From NCBI RefSeq assembly GCF_900605005.1, contig NZ_LR027558.1, positions 1,992,682 through 2,044,699 of the forward strand: 52,018 nt of DNA, in the 5' to 3' direction. The stretch is from Acidipropionibacterium timonense. Lineage in GTDB: Bacteria; Actinomycetota; Actinomycetes; Propionibacteriales; Propionibacteriaceae. The translations under genes and the position numbers were made by a program. This document shows positions 18,228 to 26,463 of the stretch, piece after piece (position 1 is the first letter of the stretch; each line of letters begins with the position of its first letter). The notes beneath the pieces are model-generated. The model had not been told where the DNA came from, did not search any database, and saw only the letters and a program-made list of their open reading frames with translations.

Positions 18228-18720
18228 CATGGGGACCAGCGGACACCCGGCACCGCTGGCGGCCAGCAGGCATCCCGGCAACATGCGGCCAGCGGAGACC
18301 CCGGCACCCAAGCGGCCAGCGGAGACCCCGGCACCGCTGGGAACCGACCTGGCGCCAGGACGTCCACTCCGCTCCGGAAACCACCAACCCCAACCCACCT
18401 GGCGCCAGAACCTGCACCCAGCGCCCGAAATACCAGGAGCAACGTGCATCCTCCGGAGCAACGTCACCCCCGAGAGCCCGACGCTGACCGTTTCCGGCGC
18501 AACGTCACCCCCGACAGAGGCATGGAGGCCCCCGGGCATCGGGGCGACCCCGAGCATGCAGCCCCCGGTATCGAGGCCACCCCGAGCATGCAGCCCTCGG
18601 GTATCGAGGCCCCTGACATGGAGCTCCCGGGCATGGAGGCCACCCCGGACCTGGAGGCCGGCCCGCCCCGGAGACCGGCCCGGGCGTCGAGACCGGACCT
18701 GGAGGCCGGCCCGTCCCGAA
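18228..18720. repeat. Repeat-rich, gene-free region upstream of the TRIC channel gene
   Basis: The 0.75 kb between the rplN promoter area and the TRIC gene holds several families of degenerate tandem repeats. GCGGCCAGCGGAGACCCCGG recurs at 18285 and 18312 (period 27) in a larger set of GGCACC-type units from about 18228. ACCCCGAGCATGCAGCC recurs at 18547 and 18579 (period 32), with a third diverged copy near 18611. Similar GCAACGTCACCCCCGA units lie near 18459 and 18500. Open frames across it are low-complexity (Pro/Gly/Arg) on both strands and give no recognisable protein, so I call it non-coding or decayed. Confidence 0.6.
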
Positions 18721-18848
18721 GCGCCCAGCGTGGAACCAGCCCGTCCGTGGGGACCCGCCCGGACGTACGACCGGCGCGACCGGACGCTCCCCCACCGGCC
18801 CTTGTATCCTGCCGACGGCCGCAGACCCAGAACGCCGGGAGGGACGCC

Positions 18849-19523
18849 ATGGACATCGCCGAAGCCATTCGCATCCTCGATCTCGTCGGCGTCTTCGCCA
18901 ACGCCATCCTCGGCGGGATGATCGCCCGGAAGGAGCGCCTGGACGCCATCGGTTTCCTCACCCTCGGCGTCCTGTCGGGTCTGGGTGGCGGAATGCTGCG
19001 CGACGTCCTGCTCCAGCACGGACTCCCCTCGGCCCTGGCCGACCCCACCTACCTCGTCGTGTCCATGGCCGGGTGCCTCCTGTGCTACCTGGCCCGGATC
19101 AGCCGGCGTACCTGGGACCTCGTCTGGCCGACGATCGACGCCGTCGCCCTGGGAACCTGGGCGGTGGCGGGAACCTCCAAGGCCCTCGCCCAGGGGCTGC
19201 ACTGGCTGCCGGCGATCCTCATGGGCACCATCACCGCGGTCGGCGGCGGGGCGATCCGTGACATCGCCGTGCGCCGGGTGCCGAGCGTCTTCGGCGGCAA
19301 CACCCTCTACGCCACCTGCGCCATCGCCGGCTCGGCCCTCTACGTCGTCATGGCCCGGCTCGGCCTGCCCGGCCCGGCGGTCCTCGTGGCGACGGTCTTC
19401 GGCGCCGCCTTCGTCCTCGTCGCCCGCTGGCGCGGCTGGGTCCTCCCCCAGGACTGGCAGGGCTGGGAGGCACGACGGCTGCGCGCAAGGATCCCGGCGA
19501 GGGTGCGCCGACGCGACGAGTGA
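18849..19523 (+). CDS. TRIC-type (UPF0126) membrane protein, putative cation channel
   Basis: A 224-residue protein with seven hydrophobic helices built from a repeated unit. Each half carries the family motif: LSGLGGGMLRDVLL (about residues 45-58) and ITAVGGGAIRDIAVRR (about 128-143), the GGGxxRD signature of bacterial TRIC homologues, which form trimeric potassium-type channels. I use the ATG at MDIAEAIRILD with GGGAGG upstream; the frame is open further upstream through repeats, which I do not accept as coding. It lies between rpsQ and rplN on the opposite strand, interrupting the usual S10-spc order. Confidence 0.85.
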   Translation: MDIAEAIRILDLVGVFANAILGGMIARKERLDAIGFLTLGVLSGLGGGMLRDVLLQHGLPSALADPTYLVVSMAGCLLCYLARISRRTWDLVWPTIDAVALGTWAVAGTSKALAQGLHWLPAILMGTITAVGGGAIRDIAVRRVPSVFGGNTLYATCAIAGSALYVVMARLGLPGPAVLVATVFGAAFVLVARWRGWVLPQDWQGWEARRLRARIPARVRRRDE

Positions 19524-19554
19524 GCGGCCGGGCACCGTCCGGCTTCCAAGGAAC

Positions 19555-19627
19555 ACGAACGGCCCGCCCCCGAAGGGACGAGACTGCACACGACGACGAA
19601 CGGCCCGCCCCCGAAGGGACGGGCCGT
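19555..19627. terminator. Duplicated terminator between rpsQ and the TRIC gene
   Basis: ACGGCCCG (19600-19607) pairs with CGGGCCGT (19620-19627) around an inner CCC/GGG pair and a CGAA loop, 18 bases beyond the rpsQ stop. The left 26 bases, beginning ACGAACGGCCCGCCCC, are repeated exactly at 19555-19580 and 19596-19621. The hairpin can end transcription from both sides, since the two genes converge here. Confidence 0.6.
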
Positions 19628-19644
19628 GTCGTCAGATCGTCAGA

Positions 19645-19923
19645 TCACTTGGCCTTCTCGACGATCTCGAGCAGACGCCAGCGCTTGGTCGCCGACAGCG
19701 GACGGGTCTCCATGACCCGCACGCGGTCGCCGATGCCGGCCTCGTTCTTGTCGTCATGGGCCTTGAGACGGATGGTCTTGGTCATGACCTTGCCGTACAG
19801 CGGGTGCTTGACGCGGTCCTCGACCGCCACGACGATCGTCTTGTCCATCTTGTCGGACACGACGACGCCCTCGCGCACCTTGCGGCGGGTCCCCCGCTCA
19901 GCAGTGTTCTCGCTCATGGTCAC
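19645..19923 (-). CDS. rpsQ: 30S ribosomal protein S17
   Basis: A 92-residue primary rRNA-binding protein with the motifs [21 protein letters not shown] and [21 protein letters not shown]. It is the last gene of the S10 cluster in this genome, followed by a terminator. Its start overlaps the stop of rpmC by four bases. Confidence 0.97.
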   Translation of the reverse strand: MTMSENTAERGTRRKVREGVVVSDKMDKTIVVAVEDRVKHPLYGKVMTKTIRLKAHDDKNEAGIGDRVRVMETRPLSATKRWRLLEIVEKAK

Positions 19924-20153
19924 GCCTCCTTCTGGGTGTCAGGGTCGTCGACGATGTTGAGGTTGCGCTCCTGGAGCACGGTGTAGATCCGGGCGATGTC
20001 CTTGCGGACCTCGCGCAGACGAGCCGAGTCCTCGAGCTGGCCGGTCGCCGACTGGAAACGCAGCCCGAACAGCTCCTCCTTGAGGTCGCGGACCTTGCCG
20101 CGCAGCTCCTCACCGGAGAGCTGACGCAGCTCAGCAGCCTTGAGCTTTGCCAT
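19920..20153 (-). CDS. rpmC: 50S ribosomal protein L29
   Basis: A 77-residue two-helix protein at the polypeptide exit. [20 protein letters not shown] and [20 protein letters not shown] match L29, and [12 protein letters not shown] closes the domain. Its start overlaps the last base of the rplP stop, so the two are coupled. Confidence 0.96.
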   Translation of the reverse strand: MAKLKAAELRQLSGEELRGKVRDLKEELFGLRFQSATGQLEDSARLREVRKDIARIYTVLQERNLNIVDDPDTQKEA

Positions 20154-20572
20154 CAGTAGGCACCACCTTCACGAGAGATGAAACGGGTCTTCATCGGCAG
20201 CTTGTGGATGGCCAGACGCATGGCCTCACGGGCCACCTCCTCCGGCACACCCGAGAGCTCGAAGAGCACCCGGCCCGGCTTGATGTTCGCGATCCACCAC
20301 TCAGGCGTGCCCTTGCCCGAACCCATGCGGGACTCGGCGGGGTGCTTGGTCATGGGGCGGTCGGGGTAGATGTCGATCCACACCTTGCCACCACGCTTGA
20401 TGTAGCGGGTCATGGCGATACGAGCGGCCTCGATCTGACGGTTGGTCAGGTAGCCACCCTCGAGGGCCTGGATCCCGTAATCGCCGAAGGCGAGCTGGGT
20501 CCCACCCTTGGCAGCACCGGTCCGCTTGGGGTGGTGCTGCTTGCGGTACTTCACACGACGAGGAATCAGCAT
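20153..20572 (-). CDS. rplP: 50S ribosomal protein L16
   Basis: A 139-residue protein near the A site and 5S rRNA. It begins [19 protein letters not shown], has [19 protein letters not shown], and ends with KLPMKTRFI as usual for L16. Two bases separate it from rpsC upstream. Confidence 0.97.
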   Translation of the reverse strand: MLIPRRVKYRKQHHPKRTGAAKGGTQLAFGDYGIQALEGGYLTNRQIEAARIAMTRYIKRGGKVWIDIYPDRPMTKHPAESRMGSGKGTPEWWIANIKPGRVLFELSGVPEEVAREAMRLAIHKLPMKTRFISREGGAY

Positions 20573-20574
20573 TC

Positions 20575-21390
20575 TCAGGCTCCTGCGTTCTCGGTCTGCG
20601 GGGCAGTGGCCTCGGCCTGGCCCTCGGGGCCATGGGCGGCCTCGGTGCGACGGCGTCCTCCGCGATCCGGACGATCGCCGCGACCGCGACGAGCGCCTCC
20701 ACGGGGACCACGGTTGCCCTGGTTCGCCTGGCGGGCCGCCTTCTGGGCCGCACGCTCGGCGCGGGTCCCGGTGACGTCACCCTTGTAGATCCACACCTTG
20801 ACGCCGATCCGGCCGAAGGTCGTCCGGGCCTCGAAGAACCCGTAGTCGATGTCGGCACGCAGGGTGTGCAGAGGCACGCGGCCCTCGCGGTAACCCTCGG
20901 AACGGCTCATCTCGGCGCCGCCCAGACGGCCGGAGCACTTGATGCGGATGCCCTTGGCACCGGCGCGCATGGCGGACTGCTGAGCCTTGCGCATGGCGCG
21001 GCGGAAGGCCACGCGGGCGGCGAGCTGCTCGGCAATGCCCTGGGCGACGAGCTGGGCGTCGGTCTCGGGGTTCTTCACCTCGAGGATGTTGAGCTGGATC
21101 TGCTTGCCGGTGAGCTTCTCGAGCTCACCGCGGACCCGCTCGGCCTCGGCACCGTTGCGCCCGATGACGATGCCCGGGCGAGCGGCGTAGAGGAAGATGG
21201 TCACGCGCTCGGAGCGACGCTCGATCTCGACGGACGAGATCCCGGCGCGCTCAAGGTTCTTCTTGAGCCACTCGCGGATCTTGACGTCCTCACCCACGAG
21301 CTCGGCGTACTGCTTCTCGGCGTACCAGCGGGTCTTGTGATCGGTCGTCACACCGAGACGGAAACCATGGGGGTTGATCTTCTGGCCCAT
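20575..21390 (-). CDS. rpsC: 30S ribosomal protein S3
   Basis: A 271-residue protein with a KH RNA-binding domain ([21 protein letters not shown], about residues 75-95) and the S3 C-terminal domain ([22 protein letters not shown], then [21 protein letters not shown]). From about residue 215 there is a tail rich in Arg, Gly and Gln ([11 protein letters not shown]-like), longer than in E. coli S3 (233 aa), as in many actinobacteria. S3 lines the mRNA entry channel. Confidence 0.97.
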   Translation of the reverse strand: MGQKINPHGFRLGVTTDHKTRWYAEKQYAELVGEDVKIREWLKKNLERAGISSVEIERRSERVTIFLYAARPGIVIGRNGAEAERVRGELEKLTGKQIQLNILEVKNPETDAQLVAQGIAEQLAARVAFRRAMRKAQQSAMRAGAKGIRIKCSGRLGGAEMSRSEGYREGRVPLHTLRADIDYGFFEARTTFGRIGVKVWIYKGDVTGTRAERAAQKAARQANQGNRGPRGGARRGRGDRPDRGGRRRTEAAHGPEGQAEATAPQTENAGA

Positions 21391-21391
21391 C

Positions 21392-21856
21392 TCAGGCTCC
21401 CTTCTCGGTCTCGGTCTTGACGGTGGTGGCAGGACGGCCCTTCTTCGCCTTCTTGGGCTCGGGGCGGGCGTCCTTGGGCTCGACGACGACAGTGATGTGG
21501 CTGCCGCGCTTGAGGATGCGGCTGGCCGATCCCTTGGCGCGGGGCCGGATGCGACGCATGGTCACACCCTCGTCGACGAAGGCCTGGGAGATGTAGAGGT
21601 CGTCACCGCGCAGACCCTCGGTCTGCTCGGCGTTGGCCATGGCCGAGGCGATGACCTTGCGGACCGGCTCGGCCGCGGCCTGCGGCGCGAACTTGAGCAT
21701 GTCGACGGCGTCGGCCGCGTCCATGCCGCGGACCAGGTCGACGACGCGACGGCACTTGGTCGGGCTCATCCGGATGTGACGCGCGATGGCGTACGAACCG
21801 GGACGATCCCCGAGCAGGGCGGCGCGACGGCTCGGTCGGCTCTCATTGGTGCTCAT
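21392..21856 (-). CDS. rplV: 50S ribosomal protein L22
   Basis: A 154-residue protein that lines the exit tunnel. [20 protein letters not shown] opens the domain, and [25 protein letters not shown] is the tunnel hairpin region, with no visible change at the macrolide-linked loop. A Lys-rich tail of about 30 residues follows ([14 protein letters not shown]). One base separates it from rpsC. Confidence 0.97.
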   Translation of the reverse strand: MSTNESRPSRRAALLGDRPGSYAIARHIRMSPTKCRRVVDLVRGMDAADAVDMLKFAPQAAAEPVRKVIASAMANAEQTEGLRGDDLYISQAFVDEGVTMRRIRPRAKGSASRILKRGSHITVVVEPKDARPEPKKAKKGRPATTVKTETEKGA

Positions 21857-21874
21857 GAATCAGCTTCCCTCTCG

Positions 21875-22156
21875 TCAGCGCCTGCGCGCCTTCTTGTCGT
21901 CCTTCACGTGACCCTTGAACGTCCTCGTCGGGGCGAACTCGCCGAGCTTGTGCCCGACCATCGACTCGGTGACGAAGACCGGGACGTGCTTGCGACCGTC
22001 GTGCACGCCGATGGTGTGGCCGATCATGTCGGGGGTCACCATGGAGCGGCGCGACCAGGTCTTGATGACGTTCTTCGTGCCCGCCTCGTTCTGCGCATCG
22101 ACCTTCTTGGCCAGGTGCTCGTCGACGAAGGGGCCCTTCTTCAGACTGCGTGGCAT
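21875..22156 (-). CDS. rpsS: 30S ribosomal protein S19
   Basis: A 93-residue protein starting [15 protein letters not shown] with the signature [26 protein letters not shown]. It sits in the head of the 30S subunit. It follows rplB by 15 bases. Confidence 0.97.
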   Translation of the reverse strand: MPRSLKKGPFVDEHLAKKVDAQNEAGTKNVIKTWSRRSMVTPDMIGHTIGVHDGRKHVPVFVTESMVGHKLGEFAPTRTFKGHVKDDKKARRR

Positions 22157-22171
22157 GTCTCAGACTCCCAA

Positions 22172-23008
22172 TCAGCGCTTCTTGCCGGACTTGCGGCGAC
22201 GCACGATGAGACGGCTGCTCGCCTTGTTCTTGTTGCGGGTGCGGCCCTCGGGCTTGCCCCAGGGGCTCACCGGGTGACGGCCACCGGAGGTGCGACCCTC
22301 GCCACCACCGTGCGGGTGGTCGATCGGGTTCATGACGACGCCACGGACGGTCGGGCGGATGCCCTTCCAGCGGCTGCGTCCGGCCTTGCCCCAGTTGATG
22401 TTCGAGTACTCGGCGTTGCCGACCTCGCCGATGGTGGCGCGGCAGCGGACGTCGACCATGCGCATCTCACCGGAGGGAAGGCGCAGGGTGGCGTACTTGC
22501 CCTCGCGGGCGACAAGCTGGACGGAGGCTCCGGCGGAGCGACCCATCTTGGCCCCGCCACCGGGGCGCAGCTCGACGGCGTGCACCGTGGTGCCGACCGG
22601 GATGTTGCGCAGCGGAAGGTTGTTGCCGGGCTTGATGTCGGCCTCGGGGCCTGACTCGACGACGACTCCCTGGGCGATGCCGTTGGGGGCGATGATGTAC
22701 CGCTTCTCGCCGTCGGCGTAGTGGAGCAGGGCGATGCGCGCGGTCCGGTTGGGGTCGTACTCGATGTGAGCGACCTTGGCCGGCACGCCGTCCTTGTCGT
22801 ACCGCTTGAAGTCGATGAGACGGTAGGCCTGCTTGTGACCACCACCGATGTGACGGGTGGTGATGCGGCCGGTGTTGTTGCGTCCGCCGGTCTTCGGCTT
22901 GGAGACCAGCAGGGACTTCTCAGGCGTGGAGCGGGTGAGCTCCGCGAAGTCCGACACGCTCGAGCCGCGGCGGCCCGGGGTGGTCGGCTTGTGCTTTCGG
23001 ATAGCCAT
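22172..23008 (-). CDS. rplB: 50S ribosomal protein L2
   Basis: A 278-residue protein at the peptidyl-transferase area. It begins [18 protein letters not shown], contains [18 protein letters not shown], and carries the signature [21 protein letters not shown] with the conserved His of the catalytic-centre loop. Normal length. Confidence 0.98.
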   Translation of the reverse strand: MAIRKHKPTTPGRRGSSVSDFAELTRSTPEKSLLVSKPKTGGRNNTGRITTRHIGGGHKQAYRLIDFKRYDKDGVPAKVAHIEYDPNRTARIALLHYADGEKRYIIAPNGIAQGVVVESGPEADIKPGNNLPLRNIPVGTTVHAVELRPGGGAKMGRSAGASVQLVAREGKYATLRLPSGEMRMVDVRCRATIGEVGNAEYSNINWGKAGRSRWKGIRPTVRGVVMNPIDHPHGGGEGRTSGGRHPVSPWGKPEGRTRNKNKASSRLIVRRRKSGKKR

Positions 23009-23028
23009 AGGAATTCCTTGTCTCTCGC

Positions 23029-23337
23029 TCAGGCGACGGGGCCGGAGAAGATGTCGATCCGGTCACCCTCGGCCACCGTGACGATCGCGCGCTTGGTGTC
23101 GGGACGCTTGCCGAGCCCGTAGCGGGTCCGGCGGGTCTTGCCCTTGCGGTTCATCGTGTTCACGGACGTGACCTTGACGCCGAAGATCTCCTCGATGGCG
23201 ATCTTGATCTCGGTCTTGTTGGCGGTGGGCTTGACCAGGAACGTGTAGGTGTTCTGGTCCAGGAGCCCGTAGCTCTTCTCGGAGACGACCGGGGCGAGGA
23301 TGATGTCCCGGTGGTCGCGGATCTTCAGCTCGCTCAC
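23029..23337 (-). CDS. rplW: 50S ribosomal protein L23
   Basis: A 102-residue protein at the exit-tunnel rim, the docking site of trigger factor and [24 protein letters not shown] and [20 protein letters not shown] are the family motifs. Its start overlaps the stop of rplD by four bases. Confidence 0.97.
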   Translation of the reverse strand: MSELKIRDHRDIILAPVVSEKSYGLLDQNTYTFLVKPTANKTEIKIAIEEIFGVKVTSVNTMNRKGKTRRTRYGLGKRPDTKRAIVTVAEGDRIDIFSGPVA

Positions 23338-24227
23338 TTGGCGTCCTCCTTGTCGGAGTCGTTCTTGACGGCGTTGACGAAGCCGGCGGCCTCAGCGGCC
23401 TCGGCGGTGCGGAACCAGATCTCCGCGATGGTGCGGCCGTACCAGGGGGACGTCGGGGTGTGGAACTTCATGGAGTCCTCGTTGCCCTTGATGTCGAACC
23501 CGGCGGGCGGGTTGTCACCGCGGAAGGAGTCGGCACCGAAGGGGTGCAGCTCGGCGACGTCGGTCTCGGGAACCTCGTCCTCGACGGCGACCTGCGGGGC
23601 GTCCCCGAGGAAGGCGTCCAGGGCGGCCTTGGTGAAGACGACCGTGCGGGCGTTGACGACGTCGTAGGTGTTGAGCTGGTCGACCGACAGGACGTGCACC
23701 GACGGCAGGTTGCGCACCGACAGCCACGAGGTGACGTCGGAGCGGTCGAGCACGACGAGCAGCTTGGACATGTCGGAGACGGCACCGAGGACGGCCTTGG
23801 CGGACTTCGTCGACGGGGTCGTGCCCTCGACCAGGGAGCTCAGGACGACGATCCTGCCGTCACGGGCGCGGTCGGACAGGGCGCTGCGCAGGGCGGCGGC
23901 GACCATCTTCTTGGGGGTGCGCTGGGCGTAGGAGCGGGGCTGCGGTCCGTGGACCGTACCGCCACCGACCCACTGCGGGGCGCGCGTGGAGCCCTGGCGG
24001 GCACGACCGGTGCCCTTCTGACGCCACGGCTTCTTTCCTCCGCCGGACACGTCGCCGCGGGTCTTCGTCGCATGGGTGCCCTGACGGGCTGCGGCGAGCT
24101 GGGCCACGACGACCTGGTGGACGAGCGGGATGTTCATGTCGACGTCGAAGACCTCACCGGGCAGGTCGACCGAGCCGGCCTTCTTGCCCTTGGTGTTGAC
24201 GACGTCGATGGTCTTGGTCTCGTTCAT
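23334..24227 (-). CDS. rplD: 50S ribosomal protein L4 with an unusual C-terminal extension domain
   Basis: A 297-residue protein against about 205-220 in most bacteria. Residues 1 to about 208 are a normal L4: [21 protein letters not shown] (tunnel loop), [19 protein letters not shown], and the closing fold up to KAALDAFLG. Then come an acidic linker (209-245) and a compact module at about 246-283: [18 protein letters not shown], then [20 protein letters not shown]. From memory this matches a small module fused to many actinobacterial proteins (IKGN...H.P...WY.RT.AE.WF.T...AEAAGF). The tail ends in a charged stretch. Such an extension would lie on the solvent side of the ribosome. The neighbouring genes are normal. 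Confidence 0.95.
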   Translation of the reverse strand: MNETKTIDVVNTKGKKAGSVDLPGEVFDVDMNIPLVHQVVVAQLAAARQGTHATKTRGDVSGGGKKPWRQKGTGRARQGSTRAPQWVGGGTVHGPQPRSYAQRTPKKMVAAALRSALSDRARDGRIVVLSSLVEGTTPSTKSAKAVLGAVSDMSKLLVVLDRSDVTSWLSVRNLPSVHVLSVDQLNTYDVVNARTVVFTKAALDAFLGDAPQVAVEDEVPETDVAELHPFGADSFRGDNPPAGFDIKGNEDSMKFHTPTSPWYGRTIAEIWFRTAEAAEAAGFVNAVKNDSDKEDAK

Positions 24228-24895
24228 GCGGCATCCCCATTCTTGGCGGCCTTCTTGGCGGCGCTGCGGACGACGACGAGGGACCCCTTCGGGCCGGGGA
24301 TGGCACCCCGGACGAGGATGAGCCCGCGCTCGGCGTCGACCGAGTGGACCTCGAGGTTCTGGACGGTGACGCGCTCGGCGCCCATGCGACCGGCCATGCG
24401 CAGGCCCTTGATGACCTTGCCTGGCGTGGAGCAGCCGCCGATGGAGCCCGGCGAGCGGTGCTTGCGGTGCACACCGTGGGTGGCGCGCAGACCACCGAAG
24501 CCGTGACGCTTCATGACACCGGCGGTGCCCTTGCCCCGGCTGGTGCCGGTGATGTCGACGAAGTCGTCCGCCGCGAAGATGTCGGCGGTGATCTCCTGGC
24601 CGAGGGTGTACTCGGAGGCGTCGGCGGTGCGCAGCTCGACGAGGTGACGACGCGGCGTCACGCCCGCCTTGGCGAAGTGCCCGGCCTCGGGCTTGGTGAC
24701 CTTCTTGGCCTTGACGGCGCCGAAGCCGAGCTGGACGGCGGAGTAGCCGTCGGTCTCGGGGGTGCGCACCTGGGTCACCACGCAGGGACCGGCCTGGATG
24801 ACGGTCACGGGGACGAGTCGGTTCTGCTCGTCCCAGAGCTGGGTCATGCCGAGCTTGGTGCCCAGCACGCCCTTGACAGTGCGTTCATTGGTCAT
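24224..24895 (-). CDS. rplC: 50S ribosomal protein L3
   Basis: A 223-residue protein that starts 23S assembly. It begins [19 protein letters not shown] and holds the signature [20 protein letters not shown], including the residues around the methylated Gln/His loop. The long open frame upstream of this ATG runs through rpsJ and is not coding. It overlaps rplD by four bases and follows rpsJ by 11. Confidence 0.97.
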   Translation of the reverse strand: MTNERTVKGVLGTKLGMTQLWDEQNRLVPVTVIQAGPCVVTQVRTPETDGYSAVQLGFGAVKAKKVTKPEAGHFAKAGVTPRRHLVELRTADASEYTLGQEITADIFAADDFVDITGTSRGKGTAGVMKRHGFGGLRATHGVHRKHRSPGSIGGCSTPGKVIKGLRMAGRMGAERVTVQNLEVHSVDAERGLILVRGAIPGPKGSLVVVRSAAKKAAKNGDAA

Positions 24896-24906
24896 GGTGC
24901 TCAACC

Positions 24907-25218
24907 TCACGGAAGCTTGATCTCGATGTCGACGCCGGCCGGCAGGTCGAGTCGCATGAGCGAGTCGACCGTCTTGGGGGTCGGGTCGAGGATGTCGATG
25001 AGCCGCTTGTGGGTGCGCATCTCGAAGTGCTCGCGGCTGTCCTTGTCCTTGTGGGGCGAACGGATCACACAGAACACGTTCTTCTCGGTCGGCAGCGGCA
25101 CCGGGCCGGCGACCTTCGCACCCGTCCGGGTCACCGTGTCGACGATCTTGCGCGCCGACGAGTCGATGACCTCGTGGTCGTAGGCCCGCAGCCTGATGCG
25201 GATCTTTTGTCCCGCCAC
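24907..25218 (-). CDS. rpsJ: 30S ribosomal protein S10 (NusE)
   Basis: A 103-residue protein, first gene of the S10 cluster. It starts [20 protein letters not shown] after a GTG start codon (25216-25218) and contains [21 protein letters not shown]. The GTG is chosen because it gives the standard S10 N terminus with GAAGGA upstream; the frame stays open to 25311 without family similarity. S10 also serves as NusE in antitermination. Confidence 0.97.
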   Translation of the reverse strand: MAGQKIRIRLRAYDHEVIDSSARKIVDTVTRTGAKVAGPVPLPTEKNVFCVIRSPHKDKDSREHFEMRTHKRLIDILDPTPKTVDSLMRLDLPAGVDIEIKLP

Positions 25219-25826
25219 AGTTGTTCCTTCTACTCGTCCCTGTCGCATGTCCGAGTCGGGTTCTCCGACCTGGCACGCCCAGAGGGTTCCGGCATGGGCT
25301 GCGCGTGGCACGCACCCCGTGTTGTAGATCCACGGTGAACTCCTCGGTCAAGGAATCCACAGGGGCTCCCGTCGCCCCTGCCACCGACCCCCGTGGTCGG
25401 GCGTGTCGCACTTCGAGGGCGCCGCAGACCGCAGCTTCACCAGAACCAGACCGTGAACACTGTGGATTTGTCGGCACTGCCGAAGGGACCCCTGCCAGGT
25501 GGTCTCCACCGACGCGGATCCGCCGTGGTGGCGGTACCTCGTCGTTGACGTGGTCAGGGCCACGATCCCCCACGTCCGGATCCCGGGGACGGATCCCTGG
25601 GGCCGGGGCGCGACGCACCGGTGCCCTGTTCGGAGCAACTGGAACAGTCTGTCACAGATCCTCGGGGCGACCAAATCCCGACGGTGACGAACCCGCGTGG
25701 CCCGCCGGCCCGGCGCGCGGGCCGATCCTTCCGGCACCCGGCGCAGCCCGCGGTATGTCCGACGGTCGACTTTGGTGAAATCCCATACGCCTGAGTGAAC
25801 AGTCGATCACGCCTTGAGATCTTCAC
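25219..25826. other. Intergenic region upstream of the S10 operon
   Basis: About 600 bases without a supportable gene. The part near rpsJ should be the leader of the S10 operon, and a small hairpin CCGACC/GGTCGG lies near 25386-25402. Further up, GGATCC-like words repeat near 25578 and 25590. Several frames are open, but none shows a recognised domain, a good start site or typical codon use. The right end leads into the promoter of the Tat-exported protein. Confidence 0.5.
25321..25351 (-). promoter_or_regulatory. Candidate promoter of the S10 operon
   Basis: On the minus strand TTGACC (25351-25346) and TACAAC (25326-25321) are separated by 19 bases. Transcription would start near 25314 and give a leader of about 95 bases before rpsJ. 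The -35 is strong; the -10 lacks the final T and the spacer is long. Confidence 0.4.
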
Positions 25827-25856
25827 TTGGCGTTGTCGCGCCGGCTCCCGTACAGT
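25827..25856 (+). promoter_or_regulatory. Promoter of the Tat-exported protein gene
   Basis: TTGGCG (25827-25832) and TACAGT (25851-25856) are 18 bases apart. Transcription would start near 25863, leaving about 33 bases before the ATG, with the ribosome-binding site AGGAGA at 25885-25890. Confidence 0.5.
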
Positions 25857-25895
25857 ACGTCACGGATGATTTTCGTTTCCCGTCAGGAGAATCCC

Positions 25896-26396
25896 ATGGT
25901 TGATGCCGTCGACAACAATCGCTCCATCTCGCGGCGTACCGTGGCGACCGGGCTCGCTTGGTCGGTCCCGGCGGTCGTGGCCGCCTCGACCTTGCCCGCG
26001 TTCGCCGCCTCCACGCCCACCCTTGAGGTCAGTGGCGGCACGAAGAAGGCAAGCGGCAACAACTGGGTGTCCCTGAGCCTCGACTCGTTCACCGCTGTCG
26101 TCACTCCGGCCACCGGGACCGTCTCGAACCTCGTCATGACCTTCACCCTTCCGGCCAGCGGGCTGACCATTAGCCGCTACGACACTGCAGCGTGGGTGCT
26201 CAGCTCGTCGGGCACCCAGTACTCGTTCACGTATCGGGGCCAGTACACGACCTCCGGCAATATGCAGATCACCGTCACGCCGCTCTCCTTCACGACGAGC
26301 CAGTACAAGAGCAAGGACTATGGCACCGACGCCTCGGTGTCGGCCACGGCCGTCGTCGACGGGACGTCGGTGAAGGCCACCGCACAGTCCCTCTGA
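25896..26396 (+). CDS. Tat-exported small protein of unknown function
   Basis: A 166-residue protein. The N terminus has a twin-arginine signal: SISRRTVATGLAW, then a hydrophobic stretch and a likely cut after AFAAS near residue 40. The mature part is about 125 residues, rich in Ser, Thr, Val and Tyr, without cysteine, and looks all-beta (alternating patterns such as SNLVMTFTLPASGL and MQITVTPLSF). The same SRRTVA..WAVPAV signal style is common in small propionibacterial surface proteins. I recognise no domain. It uses its own promoter and converges with gltX. Tat export implies folding before export. Confidence 0.75.
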   Translation: MVDAVDNNRSISRRTVATGLAWSVPAVVAASTLPAFAASTPTLEVSGGTKKASGNNWVSLSLDSFTAVVTPATGTVSNLVMTFTLPASGLTISRYDTAAWVLSSSGTQYSFTYRGQYTTSGNMQITVTPLSFTTSQYKSKDYGTDASVSATAVVDGTSVKATAQSL

Positions 26397-26463
26397 TCCC
26401 ACAGGCGTCGCACTTGGTCCGGGAGTGGACCGGACCCGTCGGCCGCCTGCTGACCCGGTCATC

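Noticed and set aside
18285-18650. Resemblance to a CRISPR array (27- and 32-base periodicity)
   Set aside because: Units are degenerate and adjacent, there are no unique spacers of constant length, and no cas genes are near.
17826-18848. Upstream extension of the TRIC frame through the repeat region
   Set aside because: It would add 341 residues of Pro/Gly/Arg-rich repeats to a normal-length channel protein and overlaps rplN. The ATG at 18849 with GGGAGG is the natural start.
25348-25737. Minus-strand frame of 129 codons upstream of rpsJ
   Set aside because: Arg/Gly/Ser-rich, no similarity, no ribosome-binding site, and it covers the place where the S10 promoter should be.
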